Below are positions 1 to 7,370 of a stretch of 10,008 bases of DNA, in pieces. Origin of the DNA: Holdemanella sp. (GTDB lineage: Bacteria; Bacillota_I; Bacilli_A; Erysipelotrichales; Erysipelotrichaceae); assembly GCA_021442845.1 (NCBI GenBank), contig JABUSD010000180.1:1-10008 (forward strand). The letters are read 5' to 3'. Every line of letters starts with the position of its first letter. Position 1 is the first letter of the stretch. The position numbers were made by a program, and so were the translations under genes. The notes beneath the pieces are model-generated. The model was given only the letters and a program-made list of their open reading frames with translations. It did no database searches and was not told the origin of the DNA.

Positions 1-1
1 G

Positions 2-607
2 GGAAAAAATGCTGAAGTCATCTATTCAACATTTGATGAACAGCCAGAATTGCATAAACGCGTATCCGAAATGACAATTGAAAGAGCAAAGCGGTTGGTA
101 GAACATGGAAAAGATGTCATGATTTTACTTGATAGTATTACCCGTCTTGCCAGAGCCTATAACTTAACGGTATCCCCATCGGGAAGAACCTTATCTGGTG
201 GTTTAGATCCAGCCTCTTTATATATGCCAAAGCGTTTCTTTGGAGCTGCCAGAAACACAAGGGAAGCTGGAAGTCTAACGATTCTTGCCACAGCTTTAAT
301 TGAAACAGGAAGCAAGATGGATGACATCATCTATGAAGAATTCAAGGGAACGGGTAATATGGAACTTGTCCTTAGCCGTAAATTACAGGAAAGACGGATC
401 TTTCCTGCCATTGATATGTTGAAATCAAGTACTCGTAGAGAAGATCTATTATTAAATAAAAATGAAATGGAAGCTATCAATATCATTCGTCGTAGTCTAA
501 ATGGATTAAAACAGGATGAAGCCATTGATAATCTGATTGAACTGTTCACAAAGACAAAGAAGAATACCGATCTAATCGATTTCATTCTTTATCGTAATTC
601 ATTATAA
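2..607 (+). CDS. rho: Transcription termination factor Rho, C-terminal part (5' end outside window)
   Basis: Rho is a hexameric RNA-dependent ATPase that terminates transcription by moving along nascent RNA. The reading frame is open from base 2, so the gene began upstream; the RNA-binding domain and Walker A loop are missing here only because the window starts late. About 201 residues are visible. They include the Walker B strand ([16 protein letters not shown]), a Q-loop/R-loop region ([22 protein letters not shown] split around residue 70 of the visible part), the segment [22 protein letters not shown], and the C-terminal signature around [19 protein letters not shown], all typical of Rho. 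The stop TAA leads directly into a hairpin terminator shared with the convergent pepF. Nothing suggests truncation at the 3' end. The family assignment is very secure. Confidence 0.97.
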   Translation, partial: GKNAEVIYSTFDEQPELHKRVSEMTIERAKRLVEHGKDVMILLDSITRLARAYNLTVSPSGRTLSGGLDPASLYMPKRFFGAARNTREAGSLTILATALIETGSKMDDIIYEEFKGTGNMELVLSRKLQERRIFPAIDMLKSSTRREDLLLNKNEMEAINIIRRSLNGLKQDEAIDNLIELFTKTKKNTDLIDFILYRNSL

Positions 608-633
608 AAAGGTCACCACAGTGACCTTTTTTA
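606..633. terminator. Bidirectional hairpin terminator between rho and pepF
   Basis: The arms AAAAAGGTCAC (606-616) and GTGACCTTTTT (621-631) pair perfectly around a CACA loop. The T-run gives a U-tract for rightward transcripts and the A-run gives one for leftward transcripts, so it can serve both rho and pepF. It starts inside the rho stop codon and reaches the pepF stop codon (complement of 631-633). Confidence 0.9.
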
Positions 634-2391
634 TAATAGCTTTTCAAATTCATTGACATATTTGGCAAATACATCCAGAGCCATTTCAATTGGTTCTTTT
701 TTTGACATATCTACATCACAGATCTTTAATAGTTCAATAGGTGTCATAGAACATCCACCACTTAAGAACTGTTTATATTTTTCCACAATGCCTTCTTCTT
801 TATTTAATATCTTCTGACTGATCGCAATGGCTGCTGCAAAGCTAGTAGCATATTGATATACATAGAATGGTGTATAGAAATGAGGAATTCTTGACCATTC
901 ATACTGGATTTCTTCATCCGATATCATGTCATCTCCGAAGTATAATTTATTTAGATTATAATAGATTTCATTTAAAGATTTGGCCGTTAATATTTCTTCT
1001 TTAGATACCATATCATGGGTAATTCTTTCAAATTCCGCAAACATTGTCTGTCTAAACATCGTTCCTTTAAACTGATCTAAGAAATGATTGATTAAATATT
1101 TCTTTTCTTTGATATCCTTTGTCTGATTCATTAAATGATGGATCAATAAACTCTCATTACAAGTCGAAGCGACTTCCGCTACAAAGATACGATATTCCGC
1201 ATTAAAAATATCCTGATTTGAATTGGAATAATACGTATGGATGGCATGTCCCATTTCATGCGCCAATGTAAAGACATTATCCAGTGTTTCATGATAATTC
1301 AATAAGACATATGGATGAGTACCGTAACAACCCCATGAATAAGCACCAGAGCGTTTTCCTTCATTTTCATAGATATCAATCCAGCGATTATTAAATCCTT
1401 CTTCTAATATTGAAATATAATCATCCCCTAATATCGATAAGCCTTCCTTTACCATTTTCTTGGCTTCATCAAAGGAATATTTCTTATCGACATCCTTTAC
1501 TAATGGGGCATAGACATCATACATATGAAGTTCTTCTACATGTAATGCTTTTTTACGAAGCGATACATATGTATACATGGCATCCAATTTATCATGCGTT
1601 GCATCAATTAAATTGTCATAGACATATAAAGGAATTTCATTATGACTCAATTCACTATCAAATGTAGATGCATATTTATGTACTCGACTAAAGAAATCCG
1701 CCTGTTTGGCATTGGCATAATACGTTGTGGCAAGGGTGTTATTAAACTGTTTATACTTCGCATAGATATTTTCAAAAGCACTCTTTCTAAGGATGCGATC
1801 ATCACTTTCCATATAGGTGCTATATGTACCATGGGTTAATGGATGAGCCTTTCCATCTTTATCGATACAATCATCAAATTTGATATCCGCATTGTTGAAC
1901 ATAGAGAAGATGGAATCGGCTGCATTGCCTAAATCCGATGCACTCGCTAATAATTCTTCCGTTCTGGCATCTAAGACATGTTCCTTCTGATTTAAAATCA
2001 TTGTTAACATACGTTTATATAGCTTTAGCTTATCATCTTCTAAATTGATATCACTTGATAATAATTCCGGTTCAAACCAGGATGTCAGTGTTGATAGTTT
2101 GACAAGAATCATCTGTGCTTCTCCTACCATTTTCTGATAGGTAGGATTGGTGGTATCTTCATGACTTCTCTGGTTGGCATAGACATAGATTCTTCCAAAG
2201 TAATAGTTGATCTTTTCATAGACTTGAATAGCTTCAACAAGCATATCTACATTGTTTAATTTACCTGCATAATTATAGAATGTGTTTAATAGATCTTCGA
2301 CTATCTTTGTTTCTTCATAGAATTTTGAATCATTTTCATAGATATCCTCTAATCTCCATGTGTTTTCTACTTTCTGTTCACTTCGTTTCAT
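631..2391 (-). CDS. pepF: Oligoendopeptidase F (M3B zinc metallopeptidase)
   Basis: PepF is a cytoplasmic zinc endopeptidase that cuts short peptides, roughly 7 to 17 residues long in characterised members. The 586-residue length fits the family (about 600). The zinc-binding HEMGH motif is at residues 378-382, and the expected third ligand, Glu406 in FVAEVAST, follows 24 residues after the second His. The C-terminal substrate-pocket motif HFYTPFYVYQYATS starts at about residue 504. The N-terminal helical half (about 1-190) corresponds to the PepF N-terminal domain. The start is fixed by AGGAGG (2396-2401), four bases before the ATG. The upstream MATE gene ends only eight bases away, and its TAG stop overlaps this ribosome binding site, so the two are probably co-transcribed and translationally coupled. 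No separate promoter is visible. All catalytic residues are present, so it should be active. Confidence 0.97.
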   Translation of the reverse strand: MKRSEQKVENTWRLEDIYENDSKFYEETKIVEDLLNTFYNYAGKLNNVDMLVEAIQVYEKINYYFGRIYVYANQRSHEDTTNPTYQKMVGEAQMILVKLSTLTSWFEPELLSSDINLEDDKLKLYKRMLTMILNQKEHVLDARTEELLASASDLGNAADSIFSMFNNADIKFDDCIDKDGKAHPLTHGTYSTYMESDDRILRKSAFENIYAKYKQFNNTLATTYYANAKQADFFSRVHKYASTFDSELSHNEIPLYVYDNLIDATHDKLDAMYTYVSLRKKALHVEELHMYDVYAPLVKDVDKKYSFDEAKKMVKEGLSILGDDYISILEEGFNNRWIDIYENEGKRSGAYSWGCYGTHPYVLLNYHETLDNVFTLAHEMGHAIHTYYSNSNQDIFNAEYRIFVAEVASTCNESLLIHHLMNQTKDIKEKKYLINHFLDQFKGTMFRQTMFAEFERITHDMVSKEEILTAKSLNEIYYNLNKLYFGDDMISDEEIQYEWSRIPHFYTPFYVYQYATSFAAAIAISQKILNKEEGIVEKYKQFLSGGCSMTPIELLKICDVDMSKKEPIEMALDVFAKYVNEFEKLL

Positions 2392-2395
2392 ACTT

Positions 2396-2402
2396 CCTCC
2401 TA
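2396..2402 (-). promoter_or_regulatory. pepF ribosome binding site overlapping the MATE stop codon
   Basis: Read on the minus strand, TAGGAGG contains both the MATE stop codon (TAG, 2402-2400) and the AGGAGG core that serves pepF (ATG at 2391). A ribosome finishing MATE therefore sits on the pepF initiation region, a classic arrangement for translational coupling. Confidence 0.8.
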
Positions 2403-3737
2403 AATAACTTTATGATTTAACCATTTTTCACTCTTTAAACGGATAAAGAATACAATGGTACGGATTGTCCAATCGGTAAACATCGCAATCCATACACCCA
2501 TTGGACCAAATCCTAAGAATCGACATAATAGAATACATAATAATACACGACATGACCACATTGTGATGATGGATACAGTCATAGTGAATTTGGCATCCCC
2601 AGCTGCACGCATTCCATAGGATGGGACAAAGGCAAGTGTCCATACTAATGGTTTGACAATGGTAATCGCAAGAATCATTTCTTCACACATTTTTGCACTC
2701 CGATATTCCATACCTGCAAATGCCGTAATATAAGGGGTGGCTAAATAAACACCAAGACAGCTGAAGATGATGGTAAATTCGGCAATGATGGTCATCTTGC
2801 GCATATAGTATTTTGCCTCTTCTTTTCTTCCTGCTCCAAGGCATTGTCCAATGACCGTCATCATTCCCATGCCAACACTCAATCCGGCAATTCCATTTAG
2901 ATTCTCTAGGATATTGGTCATTGCCTGTGCTGCAATCGCAACAGTACCCAAGGTAGATACCGTAGACTGGATACATAGCTTTCCAAACTGGAACATCGAA
3001 TTTTCAATACCAGAAGGAATGCCTAATTTCAATATTCTTCGAATCAGATCGCCATTAGGTCGAATCTGCAGATAATTTCGAACGGATATGATCTGATTTT
3101 CTTTTCTTAGATAATAAAGAATGACAATCGCTAAAAAGATTCTTGATAGTAATGTCGCAATGGCAGCACCGGCTACCCCCATATGGACAATAAAGATTAA
3201 AATGTAGTTTCCTACAATATTCATAATGTTGGAAAGCACTGATACAATCAAAGGAAGCTTTGTATTTCTTTGCGAACGAAAAATCGATGCACCAGCATTG
3301 TATAATCCAATAAAAGGAAAGGAAATGGCTGTATAAAAGAAATAGGTCATAGCCCCTTCCATAACGGATGCTTCTACTTTTCCAAAGATTAATTGCAGTA
3401 ATGGTTTTCGAAAGAGAAGACAGAAAGCCATTAAGGAAAGCGATACAATAGTCACACAGAAGATGATCTGTCTTGCGGCATTGTTGGCATTTTTATAATC
3501 TTCATTTCCAATATATTGGCTACAGACAATGGCTCCACCTGTTGCCATAGCGGTCATAGCCATCAACACAAGAATATTAATGGAATCCACTAAGGAAACA
3601 GCGGATATGGCAGCACTTCCGACATTGGATACCATGATGGTATCAATAGTTCCCATCAATGAAGTCAATAGCTGTTCTAATATTAAAGGAATTAATAGAT
3701 AGGCTAAATCCTTGTTGGAAAATAAATGTTTCTTCAT
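2400..3737 (-). CDS. MATE-family multidrug/metabolite efflux transporter
   Basis: This 445-residue integral membrane protein has the length and hydrophobic pattern of the MATE family (about 12 helices), which exports cationic drugs or metabolites using a Na+ or H+ gradient. Typical features are the N-terminal LFSNKDLAYLLIPLILEQ, followed by LMGTIDTIMVSNVGSAAISA, the mid-protein GAAIATLLSRI, and the second-half counterpart GIPSGIENSMFQFGKLCIQS with AIAAQAMTNILENL. The substrate cannot be read from sequence. The start MKKHLF matches the usual MATE N-terminus, yet no Shine-Dalgarno sequence precedes it; instead TATAAT ends seven bases before the ATG, which suggests a leaderless transcript. It is the first gene of a two-gene unit with pepF and is divergent from the AEC permease. 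The gene is intact. Confidence 0.95.
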   Translation of the reverse strand: MKKHLFSNKDLAYLLIPLILEQLLTSLMGTIDTIMVSNVGSAAISAVSLVDSINILVLMAMTAMATGGAIVCSQYIGNEDYKNANNAARQIIFCVTIVSLSLMAFCLLFRKPLLQLIFGKVEASVMEGAMTYFFYTAISFPFIGLYNAGASIFRSQRNTKLPLIVSVLSNIMNIVGNYILIFIVHMGVAGAAIATLLSRIFLAIVILYYLRKENQIISVRNYLQIRPNGDLIRRILKLGIPSGIENSMFQFGKLCIQSTVSTLGTVAIAAQAMTNILENLNGIAGLSVGMGMMTVIGQCLGAGRKEEAKYYMRKMTIIAEFTIIFSCLGVYLATPYITAFAGMEYRSAKMCEEMILAITIVKPLVWTLAFVPSYGMRAAGDAKFTMTVSIITMWSCRVLLCILLCRFLGFGPMGVWIAMFTDWTIRTIVFFIRLKSEKWLNHKVI

Positions 3738-3744
3738 GAAGTCT

Positions 3745-3777
3745 ATTATATGAAAAAAATGCGTAAAAGAGTATACT
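3745..3777. promoter_or_regulatory. Overlapping divergent promoters for MATE (-) and AEC permease (+), probably leaderless
   Basis: On the minus strand TATAAT (3750-3745) ends exactly seven bases before the MATE ATG. On the plus strand TATACT (3772-3777, inside the palindrome AGTATACT) ends seven bases before the second ATG (3785) of the AEC gene. Both transcripts would then begin at, or within a base of, the start codon. The -35 boxes are weak: ATGAAA at 3750-3755 with a 16-base spacer is the best for AEC (4 of 6 matches), and nothing good is seen for MATE. No AGGAGG-like sequence exists in the 41-base gap. The -10 matches are seen directly; leaderless initiation is inferred. Confidence 0.55.
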
Positions 3778-3778
3778 A

Positions 3779-4729
3779 ATGGATATGGAAAATCTGATAT
3801 TTAGTTTAAATGCGACAATGCCTGTTTTTTTATTGATGGTATTGGGAGCTTTTTTTAAAAAGTTAAAATGGATAGATGATACATTTGCTTCTAAGATGAA
3901 TAAATTTGTCTTTTTAGTACCATTGCCTGTCTTAGTATTTGAAGATCTGGCAACTGTGGATTTTAAAAGTGTATGGGATACTAAATTTGTTCTATTCTGT
4001 TTGGGGGCAACCATAGTGTCCATTCTAATTGTGACATTGATTTCCTTTCTATGGAAAGACAAAAGCATACAGGGAGAATTTGTACAGGGAAGCTATCGCA
4101 GCAGTGCGGCTTTGATGGGGATTGCCTTTATTCAGAATATCTATGGAAATGCAGGATTAGCTCCATTGATGATTATAGGAAGTGTTCCATTATATAATGT
4201 CATGGCTGTCATTGTCTTATCGTTTTTAAAGCCGGGAAATAAAGGAATTGATAAAGAAACATTCATAAAGACAATCAAAGGAATCTTTACCAATCCAATT
4301 ATTATTGGAATTGTACTTGGTTTAGTATGGTCTATCTTTAAATTGCCTATGCCAGTGATACTGGAAAAGACAGTATCTAGAATCAGTGCATTGGCAACCC
4401 CAATGGGATTGATGGCTATGGGAGCTACCTTTGATTTGAAGAAGGCCTTTGCCAAAGTAAAACCAACTCTTGTTGCCAGTTTTATTAAATTGATAGGACT
4501 TGCAGCCATATTCCTTCCTATTGCGATATATATGGGATTTAGAAATGATAAATTGATTGCGATATTAGTGATGTTAGGATCAACGACCACAATCAGCTGT
4601 TATGTCATGGCAAAGAATATGGGACATGAAGGAACCCTTACATCGGCTATTGTCATGGTGACAACCTTATTAAGTGCCTTTACCCTTACGATGTGGTTAT
4701 TCATCTTAAAAAGCTATGGGCTCATATAA
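3779..4729 (+). CDS. AEC-family permease (auxin efflux carrier / malate permease type)
   Basis: This is a roughly 315-residue, very hydrophobic protein with the two-times-five-helix layout of the AEC family, whose bacterial members move organic acids such as malate; the substrate here is unknown. Characteristic pieces are the N-terminal MPVFLLMVLGAFFKK, the half-membrane motif VPLPVLVFEDLA (about residues 46-57), GSYRSSAALMGIAF in the middle, TNPIIIGIVLGLVWS opening the second half, and ALATPMGLMAMGATFDLKK. Two in-frame ATGs compete: 3779 (MDMENL) and 3785 (MENL). The second fits the family N-terminus better and sits at the predicted transcription start, but the longer version is recorded here. 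No Shine-Dalgarno sequence precedes either ATG. It is a single-gene unit, ending at a terminator shared with coaX. Confidence 0.93.
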   Translation: MDMENLIFSLNATMPVFLLMVLGAFFKKLKWIDDTFASKMNKFVFLVPLPVLVFEDLATVDFKSVWDTKFVLFCLGATIVSILIVTLISFLWKDKSIQGEFVQGSYRSSAALMGIAFIQNIYGNAGLAPLMIIGSVPLYNVMAVIVLSFLKPGNKGIDKETFIKTIKGIFTNPIIIGIVLGLVWSIFKLPMPVILEKTVSRISALATPMGLMAMGATFDLKKAFAKVKPTLVASFIKLIGLAAIFLPIAIYMGFRNDKLIAILVMLGSTTTISCYVMAKNMGHEGTLTSAIVMVTTLLSAFTLTMWLFILKSYGLI

Positions 4730-4756
4730 AAAGAGGAATTATTTTTCCTCTTTATT
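4729..4756. terminator. Bidirectional terminator between AEC permease and coaX
   Basis: AAAGAGGAA (4730-4738) pairs with TTCCTCTTT (4745-4753) around a six-base TTATTT loop, with T-rich sequence after it on the plus strand and an A-run before it. The coaX stop codon (complement of 4739-4741) lies in the loop. The U-tract is better for the rightward AEC transcript than for coaX. Confidence 0.8.
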
Positions 4757-5512
4757 TTTATCATAGATGACTTTTAACCCTTTGAAGATTAATCTTGGAT
4801 CGTATTCATCAATTAAATTTGTATAAGGATAGACAATACGACCTAAACCGCCTGTAGCGATGACTTTGATGTCTTTTCCAAGTTCTTTCTTATATTGGCG
4901 AATGGTATATTCAACCCCACCTAAGTACTGATAGAAAACACCGGCCTGCATTTCCGTCTGGGTATTTTTTGCCAGTACGGTATTCGGCTTCTTGATTTCA
5001 ATTTCAGGAAGCTGAGCGGCATTTCCCCATAGGGCATTGGCCCCGGTTTCAATACCTACAGAGATAGCTCCAGATTTGAAACATCCGTTTTCATCGACAT
5101 AGTCATAGGTTGTTGCGGTTCCAAAGTCAATGACAAGCACAGGACCTCCATATTCATGGAAAGCACCGGCACAATCGGCAATACGGTCGGCTCCAACACT
5201 CTTTGCGTTTTCTAGCTGGATGCTGATGCCTGTCTTGATGCCTGGACCTACAATGATTGGTTCTACCTTTAGAAATTTTCGTACCCCATTCTGGAATGAG
5301 TGCATGACTTTGGGTACTACACTGGAGATGATGACATCATCAACCTGATCGACCTTGACATCGGATATATCAAGGAATGTCTTTAAAAAGAATCCGAATT
5401 CATCGCTGGTACGGCGTACTTTTGTGGTCATTCGATAGTTTCCTACAAATCGATCCCCATCAAAGATACCGATTGTGATATTTGTATTTCCAATATCAAT
5501 TGCGACTAGCAT
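4739..5512 (-). CDS. coaX: Type III pantothenate kinase
   Basis: CoaX phosphorylates pantothenate with ATP, the first step of coenzyme A synthesis; type III enzymes need a monovalent cation and resist CoA feedback. At 257 residues it has normal length. The ASKHA-fold phosphate loop is DIGNTN (Asp6 onward), GADR at 107-110 carries the catalytic Asp109, and VIDFGTATTYD (from about residue 127) and ATGGL (219-223) complete the nucleotide-binding set. One deviation is seen: where I recall most homologues having GG.I.PG, this protein reads SGAISVG (147-153), with Val in the Pro position. The start follows AGGAG (5523-5527) ten bases upstream. The gene begins 17 bases before the coaBC stop, so the two form a coupled operon and supply consecutive parts of the same pathway. 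Confidence 0.96.
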   Translation of the reverse strand: MLVAIDIGNTNITIGIFDGDRFVGNYRMTTKVRRTSDEFGFFLKTFLDISDVKVDQVDDVIISSVVPKVMHSFQNGVRKFLKVEPIIVGPGIKTGISIQLENAKSVGADRIADCAGAFHEYGGPVLVIDFGTATTYDYVDENGCFKSGAISVGIETGANALWGNAAQLPEIEIKKPNTVLAKNTQTEMQAGVFYQYLGGVEYTIRQYKKELGKDIKVIATGGLGRIVYPYTNLIDEYDPRLIFKGLKVIYDKNKEEK

Positions 5513-6701
5513 AGTTCTCTAACTCCTGTAATGTTTCTAATATCTTATATCCAAGCTCTTCCTTTGTAAGCTTCGGAAGATGGATTGTTTCATTTTTCTT
5601 TAATAATGTGACAACGTTTGTATCTGTCTTAAAACCTGCACCTTCTGTAAACAGATTGTTTGCGATTAACATATCACAGTTCTTCTTTTCCAGCTTCTCT
5701 CTGGCATTTGTATCTAAATTCTCTGTTTCCATCGCAAAGCCACAGATAATCTGATTATCTTTTTTATGACTTCCGATATAGGCAAGGATATCCGGATTCT
5801 TCACAAGATGGACAACCATATCATTTCCATCTTTCTTGATTTTCTGATCAGCAATGATTTCTGGGCGATAATCAGCAACAGCGGCTGCCATAATAATATA
5901 ATTCGCCTTGTCTAGATTGGCTTTCATCGCTTCAAACATATCCATTGCACTTGTGACATGAATCGTTTCGACACCTTCTAAATCAACAAGATTGACAGGA
6001 CCAGCCACAACGGTTACATCGGCACCTAATTCTTTGGCGGCTTTGGCAATGGCATATCCCTGTTTACCAGAAGAGTGATTGGAAATGAAACGAACAGGAT
6101 CTATCGCTTCCTGCGTTGGTCCAGCTGATATCAATACATGTTTTCCTTTTAATGGTTCATCCTTTTTAAAATAAGCATCGATTTCCTTTTCAATTTCATC
6201 CACAGAAGCCAGCTTTCCTTTTCCTGTATCATTGCATGCCAGATGGCCTACAACGGGTTCCACAATTGTATATCCATATTGTCTTGCCAGTTGAATATTG
6301 TGCTGGGTAACTTCATTTTCATACATATTGACATTCATAGCTGGACATATCATCTTTTGGCATGTACAAGCTAAAAATGTTGTAGATAATAAATCATCGG
6401 CAATGCCATGGACAACTTTGGCAAGCACATTGGCACTGCATGGAACAATCACAAATAAATCCGCCCATTTAGCTAGATTGATATGATAGATAGGATCACA
6501 TAAATCTTCTTTGAATAAATCGGATTCACATGGATTGTGGGATAGTGTTTCAAATGTCAATGGCCGCACAAATTTTGTCGCATGTTCTGTCATAATCACT
6601 TTAATTTCATACTCTTTTTTAGAGAGTCGACTGACTAGATCACATGCCTTATAGGCTGCAATTCCACCTGTTACACCGATTAGAATATGTTTCTTTGCCA
6701 T
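5496..6701 (-). CDS. coaBC: Bifunctional phosphopantothenoylcysteine decarboxylase / phosphopantothenate-cysteine ligase
   Basis: CoaBC joins 4'-phosphopantothenate to cysteine (using CTP in bacteria) and then decarboxylates the product to 4'-phosphopantetheine, using FMN. The N-terminal CoaC domain (about 1-180) opens with GVTGGIAAYKA, has His73 in HINLAKWAD as the likely catalytic base, VPCSANVLAKVVHGIADDLL for FMN binding, PAMN at 120-123, and the active-site Cys156 in GHLACNDTGKGKL. The C-terminal CoaB domain (about 185-401) has SAGPTQEAIDPVRFISNHS with Asn208, AAAVADYRP (272-280) and the lysines of QKIKK (286-290). At 401 residues it is full length. The ATG follows AAGGAGG (6709-6715) at a seven-base spacing. 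It is first in the operon with coaX and divergent from the lipoprotein gene. Both active sites appear intact. Confidence 0.98.
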   Translation of the reverse strand: MAKKHILIGVTGGIAAYKACDLVSRLSKKEYEIKVIMTEHATKFVRPLTFETLSHNPCESDLFKEDLCDPIYHINLAKWADLFVIVPCSANVLAKVVHGIADDLLSTTFLACTCQKMICPAMNVNMYENEVTQHNIQLARQYGYTIVEPVVGHLACNDTGKGKLASVDEIEKEIDAYFKKDEPLKGKHVLISAGPTQEAIDPVRFISNHSSGKQGYAIAKAAKELGADVTVVAGPVNLVDLEGVETIHVTSAMDMFEAMKANLDKANYIIMAAAVADYRPEIIADQKIKKDGNDMVVHLVKNPDILAYIGSHKKDNQIICGFAMETENLDTNAREKLEKKNCDMLIANNLFTEGAGFKTDTNVVTLLKKNETIHLPKLTKEELGYKILETLQELENYASRN

Positions 6702-6726
6702 TGATATTCCTCCTTAGTCGCTATTC

Positions 6727-6755
6727 ATTATATTCCTATTATAGAATTTCCTCAA
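6727..6755 (-). promoter_or_regulatory. Promoter of the coaBC-coaX operon
   Basis: Read on the minus strand, TTGAGG (6755-6750) is followed after 17 bases by a perfect TATAAT (6732-6727), a good housekeeping-sigma pair. Transcription would start near 6720, giving a leader of about 20 bases that carries the AAGGAGG site. A second TATAAT at 6743-6738 lacks an equally good -35 partner. Confidence 0.65.
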
Positions 6756-6771
6756 CTAGTTGCACAAAACG

Positions 6772-6780
6772 TGCTAAAAT
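6772..6780 (+). promoter_or_regulatory. Extended -10 promoter of the lipoprotein gene
   Basis: TGCTAAAAT (TG at 6772-6773, TAAAAT at 6775-6780) matches an extended -10 element. No good -35 is seen at the right distance. The start point would fall near 6787, at the edge of the AGGAGG site (6786-6791), so the leader would be only about 11 bases. The call rests on this motif alone. Confidence 0.4.
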
Positions 6781-6797
6781 ACCGTAGGAGGTACTAT

Positions 6798-7295
6798 ATG
6801 AAAAAACTGATCTCATTGTTTTGTGCTATCTGTTTATGCTTCTCATTAAGTGCATGTGCAAAGACACCCTATGAAGAAGTAGCAATTGATGCAACACAAT
6901 TAAAAGAAAAAATCGACAACAAGGAAACCTTTGTGTTTATGGTCATTCGTGATAACTGTCCTTATTGTGATTCGTTATACAAATATATCGAGGTATCCAA
7001 GAATGAACATCCAAATCTAGTAATCTATCTGCTTGACTGTTCTAAATTTGAATTAGGAAAGAATGAAGATGGTACATTAAATTCATCAACGGAAGAAGGA
7101 AAGTACTTATTAAGCATTGCCCCCTATTTTAAGTACACACCAACCATTTATAAAGTCGAAGAAGGTATCATTACCATTACAGGTGTAGGCTTTAATGAAG
7201 GAACAAATTGTGTATCATTGTGGCCAAACGATAGTGTTATTGACTTTGGTCTAGCCAATACCGAGAACTATTGGGAATTTATTCAGATTGATTAA
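6798..7295 (+). CDS. Thioredoxin-fold lipoprotein with a CPYC motif
   Basis: The 165-residue product begins with a lipoprotein signal peptide: MKK, a hydrophobic stretch, then the lipobox SLSAC with the lipid-modified Cys20, so the protein should be anchored outside the membrane. Its mature part looks like a thioredoxin fold: strand FVFMVI, the redox motif CPYC (Cys54, Cys57), then a helix, strand LVIYLLD, and a probable cis-proline at Thr114-Pro115 (KYTPTIYKV). A thiol-disulfide role outside the cell is inferred; it resembles the thioredoxin-like proteins annotated as bacteriocin transport accessory proteins, but no bacteriocin gene is nearby. The ATG at 6798 was chosen over an in-frame GTG at 6771 because AGGAGG (6786-6791) sits six bases before it and the signal peptide starts there. 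No reductase partner such as CcdA is adjacent. Confidence 0.85.
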   Translation: MKKLISLFCAICLCFSLSACAKTPYEEVAIDATQLKEKIDNKETFVFMVIRDNCPYCDSLYKYIEVSKNEHPNLVIYLLDCSKFELGKNEDGTLNSSTEEGKYLLSIAPYFKYTPTIYKVEEGIITITGVGFNEGTNCVSLWPNDSVIDFGLANTENYWEFIQID

Positions 7296-7300
7296 TATGA

Positions 7301-7332
7301 AAATTGTTACATTATTTGAAAAGTAGTTACAT
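7301..7332 (+). repeat. Short direct repeats (GTTACAT) flanking a -35 box
   Basis: Bases 7301-7312 and 7321-7332 match at 10 of 12 positions and share the core GTTACAT (7306-7312 and 7326-7332). The copies are spaced 20 bases start to start, about two helical turns, and flank the -35 hexamer TTGAAA. This could be a tandem regulator-binding site; no regulator can be named. Confidence 0.4.
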
Positions 7333-7345
7333 AGTGTGATATCAT
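7316..7345 (+). promoter_or_regulatory. Promoter of the pyrophosphatase-like gene
   Basis: TTGAAA (7316-7321) and TATCAT (7340-7345) are 18 bases apart, and TG at 7337-7338 makes the -10 an extended one. A start point near 7352 would give a leader of about 19 bases containing AGGAGG (7358-7363). No terminator separates this from the lipoprotein gene, so readthrough may add to its expression. Confidence 0.6.
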
Positions 7346-7370
7346 TGAGGTGGTATTAGGAGGTTACTAG

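Noticed and set aside
1410..1839. Open frames on the plus strand opposite pepF.
   Set aside because: They lie antisense to a well-conserved gene, have no ribosome binding site or recognisable domain, and are explained by the codon pattern of pepF.
4141..4590. 149-codon open frame on the minus strand within the AEC permease gene.
   Set aside because: It is antisense to a clear membrane protein; the hydrophobic composition is a mirror of that gene, and no start signal is seen.
6762..6774. Inverted repeat GCAC-AAAAC-GTGC between coaBC and the lipoprotein gene as an operator.
   Set aside because: Four-base arms are too short to distinguish from chance, and the flanking bases do not extend the symmetry.
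7297..7326. Nine-codon ORF (MKIVTLFEK) just after the lipoprotein stop, a possible leader peptide.
   Set aside because: It has no ribosome binding site and lies upstream of the predicted start of the next transcript, so it would not be in that mRNA's leader.
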